Of a stretch of DNA of 64,000 nt, positions 21,908 through 32,855 are shown piece after piece. Under the pieces are notes generated by a model. The model was not told where the DNA came from and ran no database searches. It worked only from the letters and a program-made list of their open reading frames with translations. The DNA comes from Hymenopellis radicata. Lineage: Eukaryota; Basidiomycota; Agaricomycetes; Agaricales; Physalacriaceae. Location of the stretch: positions 1 to 64,000 of the forward strand of contig JADNRX010000048.1 of NCBI GenBank assembly GCA_015501595.1. Reading direction: 5' to 3'. Positions within the stretch are counted from its first letter, which is position 1. Each line of letters starts with the position of its first letter. Both the position numbers and the translations under genes were made by a program.

Positions 21908-24440
21908 TCAACTGACATTATCATTATACACAGCTGTAAGGTGTAAATGTACAGGCGCGGGTCCAGTCAACGGTGTATACAACCACTTGTCCACAATGAA
22001 ATATTCTGTCTTCATGAACTCCTGCTCAACCTCAAACACAAACCGTGCAAAACGGGAAACCACTTTCGACTCCATCGCCAGTATCACAATAACCTCTGGG
22101 GACATGACAGGCACCTCGGTCAGCCGCGCCCTCAGCCTTCCGCACGAAACAACTTCGGACCAGAAGACACCCCGCATCTGACGCACCCTAGCATTTGCAT
22201 CACAGTCCAAGATGGCATGCCGCTCATCCTCGACCTGTGCACAGCCGTACCGGCACAGCCTCCAATGGCGTGGAATGACCCGTGCTCGCTGCGTAACCGG
22301 TCGACGCAGAAACTCCACTGCGAAGGAATGGTCGGAACACATGAGTCGCGTAAGCGCCACACGATGAGCGGACGTGGGCACATGGAGATAAGGCGCTACG
22401 CCCAACTCGTGCGCCGGACCGCGCAGCATCCGTAAGCGCCGCCTGAGCATCAAAGTCATTAAGGAAAGCTTACGCGACGCAGCCACCTCGCCCCACAAGG
22501 CCTTCTTGCACGACACTATGACTCGCGACACCACACTGTCGTGCCAGTCTTCAGCAGACAGCGCAGTCAATGACCAAGAGACATAGATCGGTACTGGCAG
22601 ATTTTCGAGTACATATCGAATATCCATGGACCAGGAAGAAAGCGCTGCGGCATGGAGGAGGAATGAGTCCATAGATGCGGATGCAGCGAAGTGATTGAGT
22701 GGCAGTTTCACAAGGTATCTAAAAAATCGCAGTGCGACAAGCAGCCGCCTATACTGGAGAGGCAGCACACCCGTCTCTGTGAACAGCACAGCAGTCGAAC
22801 ACCGCGCAGTGAGGCCGAGTAACCGACGGAGGAACGAGAGCTGGACACACTCGAGGAGGCGCAGACTTTGTCTAGAGACGTCCAAGGCGACCTCACACCC
22901 CAGGATAAAATACGGGTCTACCTGGGCCCTATACATGCGAAGGCCCTCGCGCACGGGTAGAACACCAATGTGAACGGACACAGCAAATGTCAACGAAGTA
23001 ACTGAGCTTGCCTTGAGAGCCATCCGCTCATAATGCTTTCGAAAAATATCGCGCTCACAAGATGTGAACACAATACCGACAAACTTGTACTCCACCGTGA
23101 ACATGATCAATGCACCATCTACAAACAGCTGCGGGATCTGGGATGCAGAGATTTCGGGCATGGGGCCAAACATCATCCACTTCGTTTTTGAGACACTGAT
23201 CGTGACGAAGTTCCGGCGACACCAGAGAAAGAAAGCAGACAGCTTCTCCTGCAACCGCATGAGGGAAGTAGCCCACAGAGCAACATCATCCGCCTGCTCC
23301 ACATGCGAGATCGCTCTTCCCGCCAACCTCAAGTCGTCGTCCGCGGACATGCCCTCCGTGCTCCCAAGATCTGCAAAGAAAATATCCCACAAAATTGGGC
23401 TTATTGGATCCCCCGTCAAGAGACCTACTGTGGACTTTAAATCAATTCGTCAGGCCATGTGACGTGTGACCTGCCTGACGAAATTTCGAATTCGTCAGAT
23501 TACTATATAAGGCAATAGCCGCCGCGGCGGAGCGGCGGCGGGAGGACCGCGGGGGCCCCGCCGGGGCAGTTTTCACAAGATTTCAAGTGACAACTGTGAC
23601 ATTTCGTCAGATCCGGGTCGCCTGTGACCTGTGACTGATGAATTGAACTAAAGTCTACAGTATAAGCGACTTGAAGGCGGACGTGACCTCATCTTTATGA
23701 CGGACAACATAATTCATCCTCGCGTACAGCATCCGCAGCCAATCAAAGACTGGACCAGAGACACCAGCATTGTAGAGCTTCATCCACAGTGTAGGCACAT
23801 CCGTCGAGGGGAAGGCATTCTTTAAGTCGACAAACGCCACGTACAGTGTCTGACCCTGCGCACGAGTGCGGTCGATCGCACACCGAAGAATGAAGGAATT
23901 GTTGTAAGTCCTATAGTGGGGACGAAACCCATTCTGTGAATCAGGAATTGTCTCGTTCTCATCTGCCCAACTACGCAACCGTCGCTCGATCAGCATTGTC
24001 ATCATCTACAGGCAGTTAAAACACAACGAGTACCGGCTGAGCAAGAAGCCATACCTTTAGGAGACAGCTTTCCAGCCCAACCAAACGATAGCCATCAGCA
24101 TCTGACGACTTCCTTCCTACTTTGAGCAGGCCAATCAAAATCGTCGTCAACCATGACTGAGGAGCACCAAGGGCATCGATGCACTCATTGAACAACACCA
24201 GCAACTTATCGTCAGGCACCAACAGCAGTGTCGCGTACGACACCTCGTCAATCCCCACCGCGGCCCGGGCTGACTTCTTGCGAAGCTTTACTTTCAAATA
24301 CGCAATCTCTCCTAGCACCCAGGCCCTGCTGAACCACTTCCCGCGCGTACCGTCTCTCGTTTTTGAAGGCAACGCGCCAGACATCACCTTGAGAAACACC
24401 TGCAAATCCAGCTGAAAGTGAGAAGGAGGTACATGGAACG
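21908..24440 (-). mobile_element. Non-LTR (LINE-like) reverse transcriptase element, 5'-truncated and MITE-disrupted
   Basis: On the minus strand the RT gene starts recognisably near 24440 after an acceptor (DLQVFLKVMSGALPS), continues through LVGLESCLLK, and crosses a GTATGG..CTGTAG intron (about 24054-24006). It resumes with MMTMLIERRLRSWADENE, then DSQNGFRPHYRTYNN. RT motif A is FVDLKNAFPSTD and motif C is EQADDVALWA (the ADD catalytic pair). The thumb/C-terminal part ends in a Cys/His knuckle (CRYGCAQVEDERHAILDC) and a stop at 21908. No ORF1 or endonuclease domain is seen, so the 5' side is truncated. The frame is interrupted only by a 233-bp MITE at 23428-23660; without it the RT reads continuously as KSLIGLLTGDP. 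It was therefore probably intact until that insertion. Confidence 0.85.
23428..23660. mobile_element. 233-bp MITE with TA target-site duplication
   Basis: Terminal inverted repeats of about 26 bp with 4 mismatches: plus strand ctgtggactttaaatcaatt.. and reverse complement ctgtagactttagttcaatt.. . Each end is flanked by TA (23426-23427 and 23661-23662). The TA duplication points to the Tc1/mariner/pogo superfamily. The core (about 23519-23570) is extremely GC-rich with self-complementary runs. There is no coding capacity, so it is non-autonomous. Removing the element plus one TA restores the reverse-transcriptase frame exactly. Confidence 0.9.
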
Positions 24441-24639
24441 TGGTGATTAGATCACGTGAGTTACTACGAGTTTCCGGTGCGAGACCCTGGCACGGTTCGT
24501 TTCGTAGCTAAATTGTGTACGATACCCTCTCTGTATTACTCCCGAAAATGAAAGGTTTGTGCCTCGCCGCTTGTCGGCCCATGCCCACTCAAGTTCAGAT
24601 CTCTAGAATATGGCTGACTGAGCGCCGCCACATGTGACA

Positions 24640-24724
24640 GGGCCCTTGGCACAGTTGGTAGCGCGTACGCTTCGCACTTGTAAGGCATTGCGTAAGGTCG
24701 TGGGTTCGACTCCCACAGTGTCCA
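24640..24724 (+). tRNA. tRNA-Ala(CGC) with a 12-nt intron
   Basis: The cloverleaf fits with 73 mature nucleotides. Acceptor GGGCCCT pairs with AGTGTCC (one mismatch), D arm GCAC..AGTTGGTA..GCGC, anticodon stem TACGC/GCGTA, variable loop AGGTC, T arm GTGGG-TTCGACT-CCCAC, discriminator A. The anticodon loop holds TT-CGC-A, then 12 extra bases (CTTGTAAGGCAT), then T. This places the intron after position 37, the standard eukaryotic site. A T7 run at about 24751 is a plausible Pol III terminator. An alternative reading of the loop as CTTGTAA (Thr, TGT) does not give a paired stem. Confidence 0.75.
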
Positions 24725-25725
24725 ATTCGTGATTCTCTTGTCTTGGGAAAGCTTTTTTTCTCTCTCTTCAATTGAAGAAATGGATTCAGCCTATTAACCC
24801 TCCGACTTTCAAGAAGCAAAAGGCCCAGAGCTACCAGATCGCACATCCTCTATGTTAAGCGGCATGCGTACACTGTACAGAGACGTCGTCGTCGACTGGT
24901 GGTGGCAAGGTGGCGGTAGGTAACGTAGGGCTTAGGCTAGACAGGATGATGGGATGCCACAGGGCTCAGACTTGGGAGGCAGGATCGAAATCCGGGACAG
25001 CCAGTCCAGCAAATGCACATTCACTTTGATGTTGGCCATATCTGCTATCACGGATCGCGCTGCTCACCAGTCGGAGTTCCGACTGGTTCCGGTTCAACGT
25101 GCATAAACAGACATGAAGTGAACCTGTCGAGACAGGAAAAGACGTTGCCCGATCAGTGACGGGCTGTGACCATCAAGGGTTCGAACCCCACGCACATCCA
25201 GGCCACGCCCCGACTAGTCATTCGACGACGCGGCGACACCTGCCCGCCGTGGGCGCAAAATTCGCGCTACGACGGAGAAGATCCTTGCCCCCTTGCCCCC
25301 GGATAAGACTCTTTTACGAGAGAGCGCGATACGAGACGGAGCGAGAAAAGGGAGACAAGGAAAAGAGACAGGAAGGGAGGAAAAAATGAGGACAGCACGC
25401 TATGTAGTGGTTGTACTCGCAGCCGGGGCAGAGCTCGAGGTACCATACACGGAACTTGTAAAGTATATCCTCCCAAAAAATGAGAAATGGCTTGCATGGC
25501 CGGAGGAAAGCAGAGGGTGGAAACAAAATAATAATAATGCCTACCTTGGGACAAGCTCCGCGATGGAAAGGTTGACTGGGGCAGTTGTAGGTGGCATTGT
25601 GGCGCTCGAAGATGGAGTGACAAACGTTAAGATGATAGTGGTCGAATGAATGGTTACTGGTAGGTAGTCGTAGAGCCGGCAGGCGGCAGCAGGAGATCAA
25701 GAATATATCCACGCGTCACGCGGGA

Positions 25726-25751
25726 AAAAAACGCGTTTTAACGCGTTTTTT
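25726..25751. repeat. 12-bp perfect inverted repeat
   Basis: Arms aaaaaacgcgtt and aacgcgtttttt are separated by two bases. The two halves each contain ACGCGT. Confidence 0.65.
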
Positions 25752-27556
25752 ACATTGATACAAGGCGGCTGACATGCGACCAGGGTCTAGGACTACAAGG
25801 AATGACCCGATGATGAATAATGAACCATGCGGTTCATCAATCAGAAATGTCGTCCGGGTCACTTGAAATGTCGTTTTCGTGTTCTGATTTCACTTCTGGC
25901 CCTGCCAAATATTTCGTGAAGGTGAGCCAGGCTTCGGAAAAGACGTTTGTGCCCTCTCACGCTACGTTCAAGGCGGGACCTGCGCGGGACCGTCCAACGT
26001 GATGCCCGTTGGTCGTGTTTGTTGATCAAACGCGTGGGACACACTTACACTTGCCGGTCATCTCCCAACGACACATCGACCTGCGTTTACTCTCGGCCGC
26101 AACTACCTCGCAATTTTTCGTCATTGTCACCGCCGCCGTTCACTACCATCAACCCTCATGACGCCGTCCTGTCAGTGTTTCCGACACACGCCCGCCCACT
26201 TGCAAGCCTCAAATGGCTTTACCCTATTCTCTCACCTAATCGCGTCCGGCCTCTGGCGCCCGACACTGTCCTTCTATCTTCTCAAAACCAAGACTTCCAT
26301 CAAGTGCAGTGGCCGCCTCTCTCACCAATAGGCAGAACGAGTACGCATCATTCTTATTGTCACATTTTCTTGAGCTTACAATTTTGTTTCTAGACAAACA
26401 ACGGCGACACGCATTGACCAGACCGCCATCCTTGTTCACGTGAACTCACTCTTTCCACACTCCCCGGAATTTCACGCCAACCGTCTGAGGTTTGCCGGCT
26501 CGCTAAGAACTGCTACAGCTGTAATTGGACCTCGACGCAGAGGTGTTTTGGGTTTAGGCCCGCCCGATTACAGCATGTATTGGAACTGGCTCTCCTGCTG
26601 GAGGCGCATCTTCGACGCTACTTCTCCCTCGCCGAAGAATTGTTGCCCGTCGCATGGGGGTGTGAGCCGCGCCTCGGACGTGCTCCCCTCAACCTGACGA
26701 CGCCCTCTACTCAAACACAACACCCCAGCCCAGAGACGACGCCAACCTACCACCTCAGATGCACCAACCCAACACCCAGCCCACACACACGCACAAGCCT
26801 CCATTGTCGCCCTACCGCGAGCTTCCCGGCCTTTCTTCCTGGGACCTGGCGATTGCCAGTCCTCTTGCTTTGGCGATTGCCAAGCAGTATCGACGCCTTC
26901 CAACTGGACGACTGGAGCGGTTTTGCTGCCAATATGGCTATTGTCAGCTGCAAACAAAGATGCTCTAGTGCTGATGGTATGTTCAACCTTCGGCGTCTGG
27001 CGCGTTCACTAATGAATTGTTCCTCAGATTTCTCTGTGGATTACAATAAATATAGGTGAAGACGACCCCTCGCCACCGAGGCGTCCACCGAGCGCGTCCA
27101 CCGAGGCGTCCCCCGATGTGGACAGCAGCTTCAAGCTCTACGTCTTGTTGGCTTCCTTCTTTGGTATGTCATCTTTTCTTTTCTTTGTGCAATTTTCTGA
27201 CTCTTTTCAGCTTGGTTACTTCCTTATGAAGCGCACTCTATATTCAAGAGCGCCGGGGTACAACTTATTGTTCAATTTCCAGAGAACTGCCTTCCCCGCT
27301 GTATCGGACAGCTCCTTTGATGATTACTCGATGACATCTTGGGCTACTTTACATTCCCAGCGGTTATGGACTTCCCTTTCACCAACTACGCATTGTCCTC
27401 ATCCTTCAGTTTCAACTCTGGTCCCATCCTTTGGGTAACGGAAACACATTCTGGTACTCACCGCTGCTTTTGGACAATGTCAATTCACGACAACTTCCCT
27501 CATCCGTCGATGCTTCCCCACTCCGAGGATTCAGCCATGGACTACTTGCACCCACT

Positions 27557-27668
27557 CTCCCTTGCCTCGTACGCTGCGCGTTGGTATGTTGCGCGTTCGA
27601 TTCAGGCCCCACCACTACCACTACCTCTTGCCTCGTACGCTGCGCGTTGGTACGTTGCGCGTTCGATG
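27557..27668 (+). repeat. Two direct copies of a 42-bp unit
   Basis: The unit beginning cccttgcctcgtacgctgcg recurs about 65 bp downstream with nearly perfect identity. In frame it encodes LASYAARWYVARS twice, separated by a Pro-rich spacer. Confidence 0.65.
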
Positions 27669-27850
27669 CGGGCCAGGTGCCGGGTGCACCGCTCCCACAC
27701 CTACCACGGTTCAGATTCCCTTGGGTTCACCGCACGTCTGAGTTGAACCCCCACGTGGGGGTTGTTTCATTTCAACGATTTCGTCGGGGTGGGCCTATGG
27801 AATACTGAGGGCTCCTCAGTCCAAACTCATGGGTGCGCTGCACCGACGCA

Positions 27851-28068
27851 CCGGCGTACAACTCGTGGAACAACCGCCTAACCAACAACGAGTGTCACTT
27901 CCTTTCCCATATCCTCGTATTCTTCGCTACCTCCGACCGTATTGTTAACGAGAACCTTGGCGAGCGTTTTTCTAGTGAGGTCCAGGCTGCGGAGGCACAG
28001 CTGCGGAGGCACGTTGCTTGTACGGTTTCCAGACTATGATGGAGAACATTCACTCAGAGACCGAGCTG
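27851..28068 (+). pseudogene. Ribonucleotide reductase small subunit (R2) pseudogene fragment
   Basis: A plus frame encodes [20 protein letters not shown], then [19 protein letters not shown]. These match the conserved R2 block that carries ligands of the di-iron site (family: NERHFISHVLAFFAASDGI, EVQVAEARCFYGFQ). A 14-bp tandem duplication (27986-27999 repeated from 28000) then shifts the frame. The continuation [14 protein letters not shown] is found in the next frame at about 28020-28061. Sequence on either side does not continue R2, so this is an isolated broken exon. The Gly of SDGI is replaced by Arg. The family makes deoxyribonucleotides; this copy cannot. Confidence 0.8.
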
Positions 28069-28085
28069 TCAGAGGTGGCGAGTCA

Positions 28086-28168
28086 AGGGCTGGAAAAACG
28101 TATTGATTGCGAAACTTTTGCTTGATCCCAACGGTTTTGATAACCAGGGAGATATGTAATTGTACCAG
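28086..28168 (+). repeat. Dispersed gene fragment, copy 2
   Basis: Matches 11885-11967. Encodes WKNVLIAKLLLDPNGFDNQ, then ends at GTAATT directly after GDM as in the other copy. It begins about 20 bases after the R2 fragment. Confidence 0.6.
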
Positions 28169-28900
28169 CTAGTGCACTCGACCACCTCCAGATCGTGCTT
28201 AACGTTCTGTTGATGATATGCATCTTTGGTGTTGTGCTCCCGCTCCCGATATCACATCTCCGTTTCGACCTAAAGGTATGTTTCGTTTCTTATTCCCATA
28301 TTCCTGATCGCCTAACTGTTAGCCCAAAGACTTCGACACACGCATTGCTCTGACTACCTCGCAGAAGTCTGGCTCTGACGGCATGGGCGGAGATTGTCGA
28401 GGAGAATATCTAGTTCTTGACGTTCTTCAACCAGGACATGAATTGTCGCGTCGGCGTACAGCTGATTGCTGTCGGCGTGAGCATGCGATGGAGCAGTGCC
28501 TCTTCGACACCGTTTTCAAGGTACATCTCCTTACTTGGGCTAGCAGTGGTGTAACCTTGCAGTCACGGACCTGTTTAGAGGCAGGCCGACCTTGAGCAGG
28601 TATCTGCAGGTCTGTGACTGCACGTTGAGCTATTGCTGTCCCAGGCATACTCATATCCATATCCAATATTCATTACTTGATACAGAACAGAGCGGCGCAT
28701 CTTCGGAGCTGCGTTCGCGATGCTCGCGTCTTCATTGTTCATACCGAGGTACATTCTTCCTCGTCTTTATTTTACTGTTCTATTTCTAATTGGTCTCGCA
28801 GGCTCTCCCGACTAATTATATTGCTTTGATGGTACATCGATCACAACTTAGCTCTGCTCGTGATTGTCCCCCCCTTTCCTCCAATCAATCCGCTACCACC
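28169..28900 (+). other. Decayed coding-like sequence
   Basis: A frame near 28381-28525 reads AWAEIVEEN, stop, FLTFFNQDMNCRVGVQLIAV. It looks like a protein exon broken by one TAG. An imperfect inverted repeat (16 bp arms, one mismatch) lies at 28558-28573 and 28607-28622. The family is unknown. Confidence 0.35.
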
Positions 28901-30703
28901 ATGGGTGTCAAAGGCCTCTGGACGGTATGCTTCGCTGCTGATTCCCATACCTTTTCTGATGTGTATTCTAGGAACTCAAGGCATACCAACGCGAAGCATC
29001 ACTGACAGACATTTCGATTCGTGAGGGGTTTGTTCAGAACGTAGCCAACGTACGAGGATTTCGCGTAGGCATTGATGCTAGGTGAGATCATTTAATTTTA
29101 CACTGTTGCTTGTCTTACTCACCACTCTCAGTATCTGGATACGACGCGGCACGGCGCACCTTGATCAAGCCCGGAATGCTGTTCTCGCCACCCTATTCAT
29201 ACACACAATGCGCCTCTTCAGCATGACGGCCGTCATTCCTTACTTTGTTTTCGATGGGCCAGGACGACCTGACATCAAGCGTCAGACACATGTTCGAGGA
29301 ACGGACCATTGGATCACTAAGAGCTTCAAGGCTCTCCTAACTATTATGGGTATCGCATGGGCTGTGGTGAGTTTCCATCTCAGCAATCCTTTCATCTCTG
29401 ATGAATATGATAATAGGCACCGGGCGAAGCTGAAGCAGAACTGGCATGGCTTTGCGCCGATGGTTGGATTGATGCGGTTATGACCGAAGATGTAGACGTC
29501 GCCATCTTTGGTGCTACGCGTATTTTTCGCATGTAAGGTTCTCAATTCTTGCTATTGCAGCAGTAATCTAATGTTCCTACAGTGATCTGGACAACGAAAA
29601 GGGCAAAGACAAAAGCGGCCTCGACTTCAAGATCTTTGATTTTCAAGATTTTACGCATCTTCAACCTCGTCTTCTTCTCATTGCCCTCTTCGCCGGCGGT
29701 GATTATGCTGTATGTGCGCATCATCATCTGCTTGTTCGTGGCTAATTGACTGCAGTCAGGCATTCCCGATGTAGCCATCGCTAAGGGCCGCAAACTGGCT
29801 GAGATGGGTATCAGTCAGCGCCTCGTTATCGTTGGTTCCTCGTTGACCAAGGCTGAGCTTCGCGAGTATCTTGTATCATGGCGTCAAGAGTTCAGAGCCG
29901 CCGTCGCTGTCCACCCATCCAGGGCCATTCGCAAGTTGAAAATTCCTGATCATTTCCCTTCCACCAACATTGTCTACTTCTATATGCATCCGCTCGTCTC
30001 TCACCCATCGATTCCTTATATTCTCTCATGGGACTCCCATCCTGATTTTGGGAAACTTGCCGAATTTGTGGCGCGGCACTTTTCCTGGGGCTGCGAGTTC
30101 AATAAGATCCTCACTCGTTTCAAGACTGGTATTTTTCCCGGTCTCGCTATTCGAGAGCTCTTGCAAACTCAGCTGGAGAAGGATGGAAACCTTGATGGTG
30201 TCATTTGTCCGGTTCGTGTACTTGGGCCGCCGATCACTCCGCGACGCGACCAAGAAGGTCGAGCAGCAACACATATGTATGTATCGCTGCAGATTCCTCT
30301 CGATGGCATCATAAGCAACATGGTTGCCGGGGCTATACTCGGTGGGGTGGAGGATGAGGATCTTGATTCAGTTCTTTTAGCGGGACCTCGTATGGTCAAG
30401 GCTTGGGTACCGCGTGCGTTGTACGAATATGTTCTTGGTTCCTCCAGTTAGTTGTTCATTTCAATAACTATCAACATTTACTGATATGGCTTCACAGGTG
30501 GTTCAGCAGTTGCTGGATCCAGTTATCGCAGACGTCCTGCTTCTGCTGGTGCCGCAGCTCAACAACATGAACATCACACGGTATCGTCTCAGCACCAGGC
30601 AGTTGTCCGACGTGCGGATCGCCGCTTTCGTCTTGAGCAGTATAGAATGATCAGTGGCGAAGAGGTTCTTGAGTTCATTACTGACTCGGAAGGAGAGTAT
30701 TAG
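28901..30703 (+). CDS. XPG/Rad2 (FEN1/GEN1)-family nuclease, PIN-like
   Basis: Starts MGVKGLWT, the hallmark N-terminus of Rad2-family nucleases. The first exon is 28901-28924 and the second starts at 28971 (ELKAYQREASL). Acidic catalytic-type residues appear in order: GIDASIWI, VIPYFVFDGPGRPD, APGEAEAELAWL, MTEDVDVAIFG, and LLIALFAGGDYASGIPDVAI (the last Asp before the helix-hairpin-helix). Several 45-50 nt introns interrupt it (e.g. near 29367 and 29535). The C-terminal part is family-variable, ending EEVLEFITDSEGEY at 30703. About 530 residues; all expected acidic residues are visible. Rad2 nucleases cut flaps, bubbles or Holliday junctions in the nucleus. Agaricomycetes carry many copies of unknown role. 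Its neighbour is a tyrosine recombinase gene in the same orientation. Confidence 0.85.
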
Positions 30704-31742
30704 AGTATGATCCCGTATTATATCTTATTCCTCTGTGTGTTAATCTAACAGGCTGACACCATGCATAAGCCGCATTGTATTCATGAGGCGAGATTTCGCT
30801 GTGTCTCCTGTCTCCTTTTGTCTCCCTTACTCCCTCACTTGCTCTCTCACATCAGGCACACACCATGGTAGATGCTCGAACAGATTCTGTGGAGAAGAAT
30901 CCTGAGCTTGCTGGAGTGAGCAGGGCTCTGAATGATGGTGCTGGTGATAATAGCACTGTCGGTGCTGTCTTGTTGGACATGCGGCACGCTCAGGAGCAGC
31001 AAGATATACTACCCTCCTCAGAGGATGTTGATACAGAGGATCTGCTGAAGGATGATATAGACGCTCCGGCAGATGAGGATATAGACACTCCGGCAGACGA
31101 GGGTGGCATAGATCGCGACGTGCTTATTGAAACTATACACGCAAACTCCAAGGGCGTCAAGGATTCCACTGATGTAACATACCATCGGTAAGGTCTTCCT
31201 GGTGATTCGAAGGATGGCATACTCACTAACTGAACAGACTCATGAAAACTTGCGACAACTTCCTGATTCGCAAGAAGCTAATCAAATCAGGTGAATCGCT
31301 GTTTTCCGACAAACCCTCAAAAGATGCACCCTATCACATTGTGGCGTTCATTATGCATAAGTACGAAGCCTTATCTTACTTAAAATTTTGATGCTGAACG
31401 TACCTCATAGATGTGACGATATGGAGGCTGACGGTAGTCTCTTAAAAACAGACGCTATATACACGATCGATTTCTGTAGTGTGAGGTTGATCGATGTGTA
31501 TAGAGTCTGTCGATTAAGTCCGGGTCTGTACCGTGATTGGCGTTATTACATAAGTTGACCGAATTGGGTGACATGTATTTTGCTTCTACCTGTTACATCC
31601 TCGAGAATTCAACACGAAAGCTCCATCACCATCAACCGCATTACCCGCCTCGACATGTCTGCGTACCAACACTCGCGTCGATCTAGCCCCACATCTTTGC
31701 CAGGACCCAAGCTCGGCGCTGCGCTACAATGAGCTATCCTCC

Positions 31743-31988
31743 TGTGACGTTAGCGTACGAATAAGGTAGCGTCACACGAGAGCGCGTTCCGAAGATAGAC
31801 CGGGTGAAAGTATCCTCGATTGAGCTGAAGTACTTCTACGTAGTAGCTAGGTCTTATATAGAGAAAATAAGAGTACTGAGTAACAGCGGCTCGCTCTATG
31901 GGTTGCGCGCCGCATCTATGAGTAAAGTAAAGTAGAGAAATAGAGTAAAAAAGGAAAGTAGCGGTGACAGCGGTCACTATTCGCTACA
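31743..31988 (-). repeat. 3' LTR of the Ty3/gypsy element
   Basis: 246 bp, TG..CA ends on the plus strand, AT-rich middle with tatatag-like sequence. Identical by eye to 40470-40715. Confidence 0.95.
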
Positions 31989-32021
31989 TACGCCCTCCGG
32001 GACTTCGATCCGAAGTTCCAT

Positions 32022-32855
32022 CTAGCCCTCGTACGTCACCAAGCCGCCTTCTTCCTCGTCATCATCAGCCTCAGCATCAGCTTCGTTCCCACCATCATCT
32101 TCACCATCAGCCATCTCCTCGTCGGCGTCGTCAACAGCAAGACCAGCAGACCCGTTGGATGGACCAGCAACATTGTCACCGCCGGCATAGTTATTGGTAC
32201 CGGTACCCTGAGCAGGGTCGTCGTCGATGATCGTGGGGTATGGAGCCGTGGCTGGCGCAACTTCAGACGCGTCGCGCTTGACGCAGGAGTCGGGATAGGC
32301 GCCGCGACCACGAGCATGGGTCCTGAACGTCTTGAGACGGCCGATGAGCTGCGCGTCGTCGATACCGCGCTTGCGCTCCGCCTTCAACTGGCGATCCTTC
32401 TCGCGCTGGATCCTGTGGCGCCGCTGGCGCTCCTCCTTGTCCAGGAACATGTCCAAAGTCGCGTTCTGCATGCGCGCGAACTTGACACGGTCAATCTCGT
32501 CGTTGGTGACCTTGACTGGGAGTGGTGGAAGGATGTCGTCGATGGTAACGGGAGGATTGTTGGGAACGTCGACGGTGCCGTCACTGTTGATGGTGGCAAA
32601 CAGCTTGTTGGGCGCGCCAGCGTTGTATTTCTGGCGGAAGTGGTTGCTCCCATTCGGGCGGACGAAATGCTCGGGCCAGGACTTCTTCTTCGCCGCCTGG
32701 TGCGCGATCTTGTCCTCCTCGCAGATGGAATCGATCTGCGTGCGCGACCATTGGGTGTGCTTCGTGCCGCCAGCCGACGCGACAATGAGACCTTTCGGTC
32801 CCAACACGATGATGGATGGGTTCTTGTTGAAACGTTCGGGGACGGATGGGGCCAT
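32022..32855 (-). other. Extra 277-residue ORF fused in frame to the 3' end of pol
   Basis: Starts MAPSVPERFNKNPSIIVLGP at codon 2462 of the polyprotein. It holds a WPEHFVRPNGSNHFRQKYNA stretch, a charged helix (DKEERQRRHRIQREKDRQLK) and an acidic end (DDADEEMADGEDDGGNEADA). The roughly 60 codons before its Met are Pro/Thr/Ser/His-rich and look like a translated pyrimidine-rich 5' leader (PAQTNTTTPAAASLLPFIDN). It stops 33 bp from the 3' LTR. The simplest reading is a host gene with leader captured upstream of the 3' LTR; a family-wide accessory ORF is the alternative. Function unknown. Confidence 0.6.

Larger units (their letters stand above)
24725..27830. other. Gene-poor, probably decayed region
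   Basis: Both strands have open frames without supported structure. At 26560-27060 a plus frame (LELALLLEAHLRRYFSLAEE) reads protein-like. A possible exon pair near 27060-27300 (GEDDPSPPRRPPSASTEASP with VDSSFKLYVLLASFF, then AWLLPYEAHSIFKSAGVQLI) ends in two adjacent stops. No family is recognised. Confidence 0.35.

Noticed and set aside
21947..22435. Plus-strand ORF within the reverse transcriptase
   Set aside because: Antisense shadow of a clear RT coding frame.
25139..25205. tRNA-like sequence (B box gggttcgaacccc and a gcccg..cgggc stem)
   Set aside because: The T stem pairs only three bases, the anticodon loop would be eight bases, and no acceptor or D arm fits. At best a degenerate tRNA or SINE piece.
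27557..27668. CRISPR-like repeats
   Set aside because: Only two copies, in a eukaryotic context, encoding a repeated peptide; a simple local duplication.
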